Part shown: positions 1 to 6,289 of the stretch, in pieces
Layout: each line of letters starts with the position of its first letter
Position numbering within the stretch: the first letter of the stretch is position 1
From: Aliarcobacter butzleri
GTDB taxonomy: Bacteria; Campylobacterota; Campylobacteria; Campylobacterales; Arcobacteraceae
Reading direction: 5' to 3'
NCBI GenBank assembly: GCA_012522985.1
Contig: JAAYJJ010000013.1
Coordinates: 1 to 9,020, forward strand
Length of the DNA stretch: 9,020 nt
Notes under the pieces: model-generated
Seen by the model: only the letters and a program-made list of their open reading frames with translations
Told to the model about the DNA's origin: nothing
Databases searched by the model: none
Program-made: the position numbers and the translations under genes

Positions 1-219
1 AATCTAGTAGCCAAATCAAGTGAATCAGGTGAACCAGTTTTTAATATAAACAATGATAAAACAGCAAAAATAGAGGGTAAAACCCTAGAGCTATCAACGG
101 CAGATTTAAGTGAATCTTTGGTAAACTTAATGGTTTTTCAAAGGGCGTTTGAAGCAAATGCTAAATCAATCACAACAAGTGATGAGCTTTTGAATACATT
201 GATTAATCTTAAACGATAG
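1..219 (+). CDS. flgE: Flagellar hook protein FlgE, C-terminal fragment
   Basis: This is the last 72 codons of a gene whose start lies upstream of the window; it is open in frame 1 and stops with TAG at 217-219. The encoded end has the features of the C-terminal domain of hook/rod-family axial proteins: a leucine-rich 'LELSTADLSESLVNLM' stretch, then 'QRAFEAN' and the closing 'TSDELLNTLINLKR'. This last motif, the hallmark of the FlgE/FlgG coiled C-terminal helix, forms the D0 core with the N-terminal helix. In the family FlgE polymerises into the hook outside the cell after export by the flagellar type III apparatus. FlgE is preferred over FlgG or FlgF because of the 'NTLINLKR' ending, but with only the tail visible another axial protein of this family is not fully excluded. 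It is followed by a gap with an inverted repeat, so it probably ends its transcription unit here. Confidence 0.85.
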   Translation, partial: NLVAKSSESGEPVFNINNDKTAKIEGKTLELSTADLSESLVNLMVFQRAFEANAKSITTSDELLNTLINLKR

Positions 220-234
220 TTAGATATTTGTTAT

Positions 235-277
235 TGGTATATTGATATAGGCTTTAGCTACTATTATCAATATACCA
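235..277 (+). repeat. 13-bp perfect inverted repeat in the flgE downstream gap
   Basis: TGGTATATTGATA at 235-247 is matched exactly by its reverse complement at 265-277, with a 17-base spacer. The spacer itself can pair further (TAG 248-250 with CTA 261-263, and GC 251-252 with GC 257-258), giving an extended hairpin. It lies 15 bases after the flgE stop, where a terminator would be expected. However, the right arm is not followed directly by a T run, so a classical Rho-independent terminator is not clearly shown. It could instead protect the 3' end of the flgE mRNA or be a palindromic protein-binding site upstream of the next gene. Confidence 0.5.
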
Positions 278-299
278 GTACGCTATTTTGGAGTTTTTA

Positions 300-629
300 T
301 TGGAAAATTTTGTTCTTGTGATAGTTCTTGGTGTTTTGGCACTCTACTTTTTTGCTAGTAAAAATGTATATGTCTCTTTGTACAAGAAAGTCAATGAAGA
401 AAAAGAGCTACTACAAGAGCAAAATAAAAAACTTCAAGATTTGATTACTAGAAGTGAAAGACAAATAAAAGGCTCTGTTAGGAGCTTGGAAGAGACACAG
501 TTTAACCTACAAACAGCAAGAGATGATCTACAAAACTTAACTTTGGAAAATACAGAGTTAAAACATAAAATTACAAGCTTACAAAATAGAATAGATGAGT
601 TATATGCTCAGGTAAATACAATGGTCTAA
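300..629 (+). CDS. Small membrane-anchored coiled-coil protein, unassigned
   Basis: This encodes 109 residues. I chose the TTG at 300 because GGAG at 290-293 lies six bases upstream, which is ideal ribosome-binding spacing; an in-frame TTG at 288 would overlap that site. The protein has one hydrophobic segment at about residues 4-18 (rich in V, L, I, F), followed by lysines, so the positive-inside rule places the rest in the cytoplasm. From about residue 26 to the end it is polar, rich in E, K, Q and L with heptad-like leucine spacing, and is very probably a continuous coiled coil. I do not recognise a family. It ends one base before the TPR gene, so the two are almost certainly co-expressed and perhaps work together. 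Its place between flgE and a motor operon suggests a flagellar role, but that is inference. A single-TM coiled-coil assembly factor is possible. Confidence 0.75.
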   Translation: MENFVLVIVLGVLALYFFASKNVYVSLYKKVNEEKELLQEQNKKLQDLITRSERQIKGSVRSLEETQFNLQTARDDLQNLTLENTELKHKITSLQNRIDELYAQVNTMV

Positions 630-630
630 G

Positions 631-2628
631 ATGAAAAAACTACTTATTTGTGCTTTTTCTTGTTTGTATCTGCACTCAGCACCCATAAATATAATCAAAT
701 CACAACCAGAGATATTGTTTGAATATAAAAACCTAAAAGAATCACAAAGTAAAATAGAGCTAAATATAGAGTTCAATAAAGCAGTAGCTTTAATGAAAGA
801 TAAGAAATATATTGAAGCTATTGAGGCTTTTGAAAAAACAATCTCTTTTATAGAGGTACCTTCTTATTTAAATATAGCAATTGCTTATTATAACTTACAA
901 GAGTATGATAATGCAAAACTCTATTTTGAAAAAATATATCAAAATCCAGAAAATGTTTATGATGAATCTTATGCTTATATGAGTGCTTGTTACTATCTAT
1001 ATCAAATAGGTGATGATGATAAATATTTAGACTCTATTATGAGTACAGTTAAAAAAGTACAAACAGTTGATGAACAAACAAAAACTCTTTTAGTAGATAC
1101 TTTGATTATTTTAAAACAGTATGAAAAAGCTTTAGAGGTTCAAAATAGTATATCTTATGAAAATGAGTTTAAAAAGGCTTTACTCTATCTTAAAGTAGGA
1201 GATTTTGAACAAGCTGATATTTACCTTGATAGAGCTGATTTAAAGACTCTAAACCCAGAGTTAAAAGAAAAAATATTGTGGTTTAAAATATATTCAAATC
1301 TCAAAACAGGTAAAATAAGCAGACTCAATGATAATCTAAGCCATTTAGAGCAAGATAGAGCAAGATTTAGAGCAAATTATGAGTTTCCTTTTTATTTGGT
1401 AGTTAATAAACAAAAATTGACAAATAAAGAGTATTTGCAAAAACTACAATATTTTGATGAAGATAGAAATAGTGATTTTATTTTCTATTTTGCCCCTTAT
1501 ATCTTTAGTGATACACAAGAGATTATTTTTGATACTGCAAAGGGATTTATAGCCAAAAATAGTACAAGTTTAAATAGACTTGGAAATATGCTAAAGTATA
1601 ATAATGAACTTTTAAAATATATCAAAGAAGATCCTATAATTAGAGTATATAAGCTATCTCAACTAGTAAAAACAAACTCAAAATCATATGAACTATATAA
1701 TCTAGGTTTAGCTTATGCTCAAATTTTTGATTTTCATAATGCTTATAAATATTTTTCAAAAGCATATATGTTAAATCCTGGGAATAAGCTTTTTGCTTCT
1801 ATGACACTACTTAGTGCTAAGAGAATCAATAAAGAGATAAGTGAAAAAAAATATATAGAATCAAATATATTAAAAAACGATGGATTATATAACTATTTTG
1901 GACAAATGGTCTATAAGCTTGGGATTAGACAATCTGCACAAGTAGAACTAGAGAATAAAGAGGGGATTTATTATGACTCTATTTTTGCTAAATCTATGGA
2001 GTTTTTAGATCTTATGCAAAAAGAGAAGAGTATTCCTCAAAATAGTAGATTACTTGATGAACATAGCAAAGATCCAGTTGTCTATATATTGAGTATGCTT
2101 AAACAAAAAGATGGAGAAAATGAGTTTCAATATATCTCAAGACTTCAAGATAGATTTCCAATACAATATAATAATAACTTTTTACAAGGTCCACTTATTA
2201 TAACAGAGTTTTATATAGATGCTCTTAAAAGTATAGGTATGTTAGCACATGCAAATTTTGATATTTATGATAATAAAAATCCTACATATCTAAGAGCAAA
2301 GGCTATAAAAGAGATCTATTTAGGTGATCCTAAAGAGGCTATTGATATTCTGGAAAAGATACAATATACATATAATTTAGAAGATAAATATACATTTTCT
2401 CTATTGGGTGCAGCTTATTTACAAGCAAGTATGCCAAATGAGGCTATTTTAAATATATCTTTAATCAAAAGTCTTCTAAAAGATCCAAATGCTGATTATT
2501 TAACAGGTGTTTTGCTTATCAATGAACTAAAACTATCTTCTATAAGTCAATACTTTAAACAAGCTTTTAATGATCCATTAATAGATATAGAATTAAGCGG
2601 ATTTGAAGAATATCTTAAAAACTACTAA
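631..2628 (+). CDS. Exported TPR-repeat protein, possible PflA/PflB-like motor scaffold
   Basis: This encodes 665 residues starting at ATG 631, one base after the preceding stop. The N-terminus (MKK, then a hydrophobic stretch to about residue 17 ending in HSA) looks like a signal peptide. A run of TPR helices begins at about residue 46: 'FNKAVALMKDKKYIEAIEAF' continues into 'YLNIAIAYYNLQEYDNA'. Further TPR-like units lie near 180-200, a clear one at 352-385 ending 'AYMLNPGN', and more at about 565-630. No other convincing membrane segment is seen, so a periplasmic solenoid is likely. In Campylobacter the TPR proteins PflA and PflB form the medial disk that holds the stators. Size, export signal and position next to a switch-stator operon make a counterpart plausible, but the match is by architecture only. 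The sequence is too divergent for me to name it. Confidence 0.8.
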   Translation: MKKLLICAFSCLYLHSAPINIIKSQPEILFEYKNLKESQSKIELNIEFNKAVALMKDKKYIEAIEAFEKTISFIEVPSYLNIAIAYYNLQEYDNAKLYFEKIYQNPENVYDESYAYMSACYYLYQIGDDDKYLDSIMSTVKKVQTVDEQTKTLLVDTLIILKQYEKALEVQNSISYENEFKKALLYLKVGDFEQADIYLDRADLKTLNPELKEKILWFKIYSNLKTGKISRLNDNLSHLEQDRARFRANYEFPFYLVVNKQKLTNKEYLQKLQYFDEDRNSDFIFYFAPYIFSDTQEIIFDTAKGFIAKNSTSLNRLGNMLKYNNELLKYIKEDPIIRVYKLSQLVKTNSKSYELYNLGLAYAQIFDFHNAYKYFSKAYMLNPGNKLFASMTLLSAKRINKEISEKKYIESNILKNDGLYNYFGQMVYKLGIRQSAQVELENKEGIYYDSIFAKSMEFLDLMQKEKSIPQNSRLLDEHSKDPVVYILSMLKQKDGENEFQYISRLQDRFPIQYNNNFLQGPLIITEFYIDALKSIGMLAHANFDIYDNKNPTYLRAKAIKEIYLGDPKEAIDILEKIQYTYNLEDKYTFSLLGAAYLQASMPNEAILNISLIKSLLKDPNADYLTGVLLINELKLSSISQYFKQAFNDPLIDIELSGFEEYLKNY

Positions 2629-2645
2629 TTAACTCAAATAAGAAT

Positions 2646-2674
2646 TTTACTTTTTATCTTTAATGTGGTATAAT
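2646..2674 (+). promoter_or_regulatory. Sigma-70 promoter for the fliN-motAB operon
   Basis: A perfect -10 box TATAAT lies at 2669-2674, with an extended -10 TGG directly in front (2666-2668). A -35-like TTTACT at 2646-2651 is 17 bases upstream, within a T-rich stretch (2645-2661), as is typical for Campylobacterota housekeeping promoters. Transcription would start near 2681-2683, giving an 85-90 base leader before the first gene. I see no sigma-54 or sigma-28 type promoter in this gap, so the operon appears to be expressed by the housekeeping polymerase. Confidence 0.7.
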
Positions 2675-2767
2675 CTAGCGAATATCTAACAAATGATATG
2701 ATGAAGTTGAAAGCTGCTTTAATAAAGCCTATAGACTAACTTAAGATAAATATAAAGGATAAAGGTT

Positions 2768-3658
2768 TTGGCTTCTGATTTAAGTAATATATTAAAAAAT
2801 GAGTTAAGTAATACTATAGAGCAACTACTTGCTAAAAAGGTAGCAATAAAAGATATTGCCAAATTTGATGATGGTGCTATAGAAAGCTCTGTTTTAGTTG
2901 AAGCTAAGTTTGAGTTTAAAAATATCTCTTCTACGTGGAGCTTTTTTATTCCTAGTACTACAGGAGCTAAGTTTGAGTATCTGATGCTTGGTGGTATGGG
3001 AGAGCTAAAGAAGAGCTTAGATGATGAGATAAGCGATGCTATAAAAGAGATAATCTCCAATATATGTGGTAGCATGGCAACATCTATTAATGCTCAAGAT
3101 TTTGATGATTTGGGCAAGGTTAAAACTGAAGTTAGTAGTGTTAGTATAGAAAATGGCGATAAAATAAAGAGTTACCCAAATATATATAAAATAGTTTTAG
3201 ATCTTGATGATGAGGAACTTTTTATTTTTATTAGCTTTGATGAGATAATCAAACCTTATATTGCTCAAATAAGAGGTGAGATAAGCGTAGATGAACAAAA
3301 AAGTGTAGCTATAAATAAGGCTCAAGAGATGGTACAACCTACAGTAAAAAATGGAGCTAATAATGCTCATACATATTTGGATGAACACTCTATAAGTAAT
3401 CTAAAACTATTATTTGATATTAAACTTAAACTTAGTGTTAGATTAGGAACTAAAGTGTTGTTATTAAAAGATATCCTAAGATGGGATGTTGGAGAGATAA
3501 TAGAGCTTGAACAGATGGTAAATGAACCTTTGGATATTTTGGTCAATGGTGTAAAAGTAGGAGAAGGTGAGGCTGTAGTAGTAGAGGGTAAGTTTGGACT
3601 TAAGGTTAAATATATAGGTGATGAAAAGAGTAGATTAAAAAAATTGGGGTTGGTATAG
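2768..3658 (+). CDS. FliN/FliY-type flagellar switch protein with CheC-like N-terminal domain
   Basis: This encodes 296 residues from a TTG start; AAGGA at 2755-2759 gives an eight-base spacing, and no better ATG lies nearby. Residues about 211-283 are a typical SpoA/FliN domain, with 'FDIKLKLSVRLG', 'GEIIELEQMVNEPLDILVNG' and 'GEGEAVVVEGKFGLKV'. This C-ring domain binds FliM and the export apparatus. Residues about 1-170 resemble the CheC/CheX/FliY fold ('FFIPSTTGAKF', 'LMLGG', then a helix with D90, E94 and N98). In active CheC-family phosphatases the asparagine is three residues after the glutamate. Here it is four, and serine sits at the expected place, so CheY-P phosphatase activity may be lost. 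This layout matches FliY of Campylobacterota and Gram-positive bacteria. It leads the operon, directly before motA. The switch role is secure; the choice of name fliN or fliY is not. Confidence 0.88.
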   Translation: MASDLSNILKNELSNTIEQLLAKKVAIKDIAKFDDGAIESSVLVEAKFEFKNISSTWSFFIPSTTGAKFEYLMLGGMGELKKSLDDEISDAIKEIISNICGSMATSINAQDFDDLGKVKTEVSSVSIENGDKIKSYPNIYKIVLDLDDEELFIFISFDEIIKPYIAQIRGEISVDEQKSVAINKAQEMVQPTVKNGANNAHTYLDEHSISNLKLLFDIKLKLSVRLGTKVLLLKDILRWDVGEIIELEQMVNEPLDILVNGVKVGEGEAVVVEGKFGLKVKYIGDEKSRLKKLGLV

Positions 3659-3661
3659 TAT

Positions 3662-4417
3662 ATGGATAAAACAACCGTAATTGGTTTGGTAGGTGCTTGG
3701 GTTATATTTTTTATAGCTTTACTTTTTGGTGGAGTGAATCTTGGTATATATATAGATATACCATCTGTTTTTATTGTTTTTGGTGGTTCGGCTATGATTA
3801 TAGTGGGGCAATTTGAGGCTAAAGATCTCAAAAGATTGGGAAGTGCTTTAAGAGTAGCATTTAAAGAAAATCAAGTAGAACCTATGCCTGAACTTATAGA
3901 GAAGATAGTCTATTATGCTACAGAGATGAAAAAACATGGTGTTATGAGTGTTGAAGAGAAGGTTTTGATGGAGAAAAATCCTTTTTTTAAAGAGGCTTTT
4001 TCACTTATAATAGATGGAACAAAACCAGAGCTTATACAATCTTTGCTTGAAACTAAGATGGAGCATATGGAAAAAAGGCATGTAGTTATTCATAATATGC
4101 TCTCTAGTCTTGGTGGAACAGCTGGTTCTATGGGTATGATTGGTACTTTGGTTGGGCTTGTAGCTATGCTTGCAAACTTAAGTGATCCTTCATCTGTTGG
4201 TCCTGCTATGGCTGTTGCTTTGATTACAACTCTATATGGAGCTTTGATAGGAAATCTTATTTCTGGTATTTTTGAAAGCAAACTTGCACAAAAACATAGC
4301 GTTGAAGCAACAGCATGTGATGTTATTATTATGGGAGCAGTTATGATATCATCAGATGAATCTATAGGTAATATTAAGATGTCACTAAATTCTGTAATAG
4401 TTTTAGAGGATAAATAG
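3662..4417 (+). CDS. motA: Flagellar stator protein MotA (PomA-like)
   Basis: MotA forms the cytoplasmic-membrane ion channel and rotor-contacting part of the stator. The 251 residues show four membrane segments: about 5-23 and 32-49 near the N-terminus, then about 150-171 and 180-203. Between them is the large cytoplasmic loop with 'MKKHGVMSVEEK', where K90 and E98 sit at the places of the torque residues R90 and E98 of E. coli. The last pair carries 'GMIGTLVGLVAML', 'DPSSVGPAMAVALITTLYGAL', very close to PomA of sodium-driven motors. Oddly, the two prolines conserved in MotA (E. coli P173 and P222) are replaced, by alignment, with G155 and I203. The ATG is 4 bases after the fliN/fliY stop; its ribosome-binding site is weak (GG at 3652-3653), so translational coupling to that gene is likely. 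Confidence 0.95.
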   Translation: MDKTTVIGLVGAWVIFFIALLFGGVNLGIYIDIPSVFIVFGGSAMIIVGQFEAKDLKRLGSALRVAFKENQVEPMPELIEKIVYYATEMKKHGVMSVEEKVLMEKNPFFKEAFSLIIDGTKPELIQSLLETKMEHMEKRHVVIHNMLSSLGGTAGSMGMIGTLVGLVAMLANLSDPSSVGPAMAVALITTLYGALIGNLISGIFESKLAQKHSVEATACDVIIMGAVMISSDESIGNIKMSLNSVIVLEDK

Positions 4418-4419
4418 AT

Positions 4420-5211
4420 ATGGCTAAGTCCAAATGCCCAGAGTGTCCAAAATGTTTACCAGGATGGTTGGTGCAGTTTGGAGATATGATGTCTTTATTG
4501 CTAGTGTTTTTTATTCTTTTGCTTTCTATGGCGGTTATGGATAAACAAAAAGTAGAAGAGTATTTTACCATTATGAAAAAAGCAATGGGTTTTTTGGATT
4601 ATACTACTAGTATAGATGAGCAAAATAGTGCTTTATCTGAAGCAAAACAAGTGAGTGATGTACAAACAGAAGAAGAGGCTGAAAACAATGAGATACTTCA
4701 GTTGATTATGAAGATGGAAGAGATTGTTGATGAGGTAAACTATTCAGCACAAGAGGTAGATATTATGGATAATAATCTTGAAGTAGAGTTAATCCAAGGT
4801 AAAAATGAGTTTGTTTTGGATATACCTACAAATATCTTTTTTGATGATGATGAATATGAACTACGATATACACACTCTAAAGTCTTTGTAGCTAAATTAG
4901 CAAGGATTATAAGAACTATGCCAAATACTTTTATGATGGAAATAATAGGGCATACTGATAGAAGTAGATATAAAAGTGAACAAATACCTAGAGATAATTG
5001 GGATATTTCAGCTCTTAGAGCTATATCAGTGGCAAAAGAGCTTATTAAAAACAAAATAGATCCAGCTATGCTGAAAGTATCGGCTTATGCTTCATATAAA
5101 CCAAAAAGTGATGTAGCTAGTGAAAATAGAAGAGTAGAGATAAGGTTTTTTTCAGATAAAGAGCAACTTGATGTTTTTTCAAAAGAGAACTTTTTTGATA
5201 GATTGGAGTAA
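4420..5211 (+). CDS. motB: Flagellar stator protein MotB (PomB-like)
   Basis: The 263-residue protein pairs with MotA and anchors the stator to peptidoglycan. The N-terminus has a cysteine-rich CPECPKC (C6, C9, C12), then 'PGWLVQFGDMMSLLLVFF' with D22 as the ion-carrying aspartate in the single membrane helix (about 17-38). Serine at D+3 and the LL..FF..LLS pattern resemble PomB rather than the proton-type E. coli MotB, so a sodium motor is plausible but not proven. After a linker, residues about 135-245 form an OmpA-like peptidoglycan-binding domain with 'IIGHTD' (175-180), 'NWDISALRA' (193-201) and 'ENRRVEI' (235-241). The start is two bases after motA, with AGAGGA (4405-4410) nine bases upstream. 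All key residues are present and the length is normal for the family. Confidence 0.95.
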   Translation: MAKSKCPECPKCLPGWLVQFGDMMSLLLVFFILLLSMAVMDKQKVEEYFTIMKKAMGFLDYTTSIDEQNSALSEAKQVSDVQTEEEAENNEILQLIMKMEEIVDEVNYSAQEVDIMDNNLEVELIQGKNEFVLDIPTNIFFDDDEYELRYTHSKVFVAKLARIIRTMPNTFMMEIIGHTDRSRYKSEQIPRDNWDISALRAISVAKELIKNKIDPAMLKVSAYASYKPKSDVASENRRVEIRFFSDKEQLDVFSKENFFDRLE

Positions 5212-5214
5212 GTT

Positions 5215-5502
5215 ATGAGTTATATAAATAGTATATCAACAATAAAAGATATAGAAGTTCCAAAAACAGATGAAGCAAAGCAACTAAAAGAGGCTTGTGA
5301 TGAGTTTGAGTCGTTTTTTATGCAACAACTTCTTGATATCTCACTTAAATCATCTTCTATTGGTGGAGAGGGTGCAGGAAGTGATATTATAAAAGGTATG
5401 TATAGTGAGACTATGTCAAAAACAACAGGTGGAACTCTAGGAATAAGCGATATGCTCTTTAGGTTTTTAATAGAAAACAATCCAACAGTAAATAAATCAT
5501 AA
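5215..5502 (+). CDS. flgJ: FlgJ, rod-binding domain only
   Basis: This encodes 95 residues from ATG 5215, with TGGAG (5204-5208) six bases upstream. It matches the N-terminal rod-binding domain of FlgJ: 'LKEACDEFESFFMQQLL' at 24-40, a glycine-rich 'GGEGAGSD' loop, a 'MYSETMSK' helix, and 'GGTLGISDML' at 72-81. In enterobacteria this domain is fused to a C-terminal muramidase. Here the gene ends after the rod domain, as in Campylobacter and related bacteria, so a separate lytic enzyme must open the wall for the rod. FlgJ acts as the rod cap in the periplasm and is exported by the flagellar type III system without a signal peptide, which fits the lack of one here. Confidence 0.88.
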   Translation: MSYINSISTIKDIEVPKTDEAKQLKEACDEFESFFMQQLLDISLKSSSIGGEGAGSDIIKGMYSETMSKTTGGTLGISDMLFRFLIENNPTVNKS

Positions 5503-5513
5503 AAGGGTAGATA

Positions 5514-5891
5514 ATGGTTTTAAATTTAATTCAAGAGATGATAACAAAAACGATAGAGTTACAAGAGCATATATTGGAAGATATGGAAGATATCAAAAGT
5601 GCTAGACATGAAAAACTACTAGATAGAAATGAGATAAAACTAGAAAAAATGCACGTTCTAGCATCTAAAAAAGAAGACCTTAACCATGCTCTTTTAGAGG
5701 CTTTGCAACAAGGCAAAGATGTCAATCAATATAGAAATAGTGTGGATACCCTAGAAGAAGAGCTTAAAAAACTATATATGTTAAATGCAAGATTAGGATC
5801 TATAGTAGAGCCTGTGAGAAAGATGTATAAAGAGATAGTTGATGAGATAATTACTCAATATGGAAGTAGTGTAATAGAGGTAAAGGCTTAA
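5514..5891 (+). CDS. flgN: Probable FlgN-like export chaperone
   Basis: This encodes 125 residues, nearly all predicted helix, with no membrane or signal segment. The start has a strong AAGGG at 5503-5507, about six bases upstream. The pattern of one long N-terminal helix rich in E, L and I, a middle region 'ASKKEDLNHALLEALQQG' (50-67) resembling the FlgN 'K..ll..l' segment, and a second helix pair ('LEEELKKLYMLNARLGSIV') fits the FlgN family. FlgN is a cytoplasmic chaperone that keeps the hook-filament junction proteins FlgK and FlgL export-ready. The family is poorly conserved, so the call rests mainly on size, helix pattern and position right after flgJ. A FliT/FliJ-like or other coiled-coil flagellar protein is the main alternative. 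Confidence 0.6.
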   Translation: MVLNLIQEMITKTIELQEHILEDMEDIKSARHEKLLDRNEIKLEKMHVLASKKEDLNHALLEALQQGKDVNQYRNSVDTLEEELKKLYMLNARLGSIVEPVRKMYKEIVDEIITQYGSSVIEVKA

Positions 5892-6289
5892 TGAAATATC
5901 TAATAATATTTGCTCTATGTTTAACACAACTATATGGTGTTAAAGTAGGTTTTGCCAAACAAAATATAGGCTATAAAGAGATAGTTACAAAAGAGCATTT
6001 TATTATAAAAGAGATAAATTCTACACAAATACCAAGAAATTGTGAGGTTTTTGATCTAAACTTACTAGATAAAAAAGAGTATTTTGCATCAAAGTATATA
6101 AAAGAAGGAAGTATGATCTGTACAAAAGATCTAAAAGAGTATGAAAAAAAAGAGATTATATTTAACTTTGGAGCTTTGGAGATAAGAACAGATGGTGAGG
6201 TAATACATGAAACTGATGAGTATATCACTATCAAAAAACATGATGGAAGTGTACAAAAAATATTTAAAGATGGGAGAGGTGGACAATGA
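5891..6289 (+). CDS. flgA: Short FlgA-like (SAF-type) exported protein, probable P-ring chaperone
   Basis: This encodes 132 residues; the ATG overlaps the flgN stop by one base (TAATG), so it is translationally coupled. Residues 1-16 are a signal peptide (MKY, hydrophobic core, cleavage after about G16). The mature part resembles the SAF domain of FlgA: 'GYKEIVTKEHF' , 'ASKYIKEGSMICTKDL', then a beta-rich end 'FNFGALEIRTDGEVI' and 'ITIKKHDGSVQKIFKDG', like the terminal strand pattern of FlgA. FlgA helps FlgI assemble into the P ring in the periplasm. Full FlgA proteins are about 200-230 residues; here the N-terminal half is absent. C51 and C77 could form a disulfide. Identification is by pattern and operon context, so a different SAF-fold protein is possible. 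Confidence 0.5.
   Translation: MKYLIIFALCLTQLYGVKVGFAKQNIGYKEIVTKEHFIIKEINSTQIPRNCEVFDLNLLDKKEYFASKYIKEGSMICTKDLKEYEKKEIIFNFGALEIRTDGEVIHETDEYITIKKHDGSVQKIFKDGRGGQ

Noticed and set aside
288..299. Upstream TTG start at 288 for the coiled-coil gene
   Set aside because: It overlaps the GGAG ribosome-binding site at 290-293, which is ideally placed for TTG 300.
338..355. A sigma-54-like TTGGCAC ... TTGC sequence
   Set aside because: The GG and GC dinucleotides are 14 bases apart instead of the required 10, and the site lies inside the coding sequence of the coiled-coil gene.
2698..2739. Micro-ORF of 13 codons as a real gene
   Set aside because: There is no clear ribosome-binding site and no recognisable motif; it is kept only as a possible leader element.
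2719..3075. A 118-codon minus-strand open frame opposite the operon promoter leader and switch gene
   Set aside because: It has no plausible domain and covers the 5' end of a strong plus-strand gene; its serine/isoleucine-rich composition is what the complement of this coding sequence gives.
3367..3831. A 154-codon minus-strand open frame across the end of the switch gene and start of motA
   Set aside because: Its product is a low-complexity S/T/P/I-rich string with no recognisable motif. It lies wholly opposite two well-supported genes, so it is a shadow frame.
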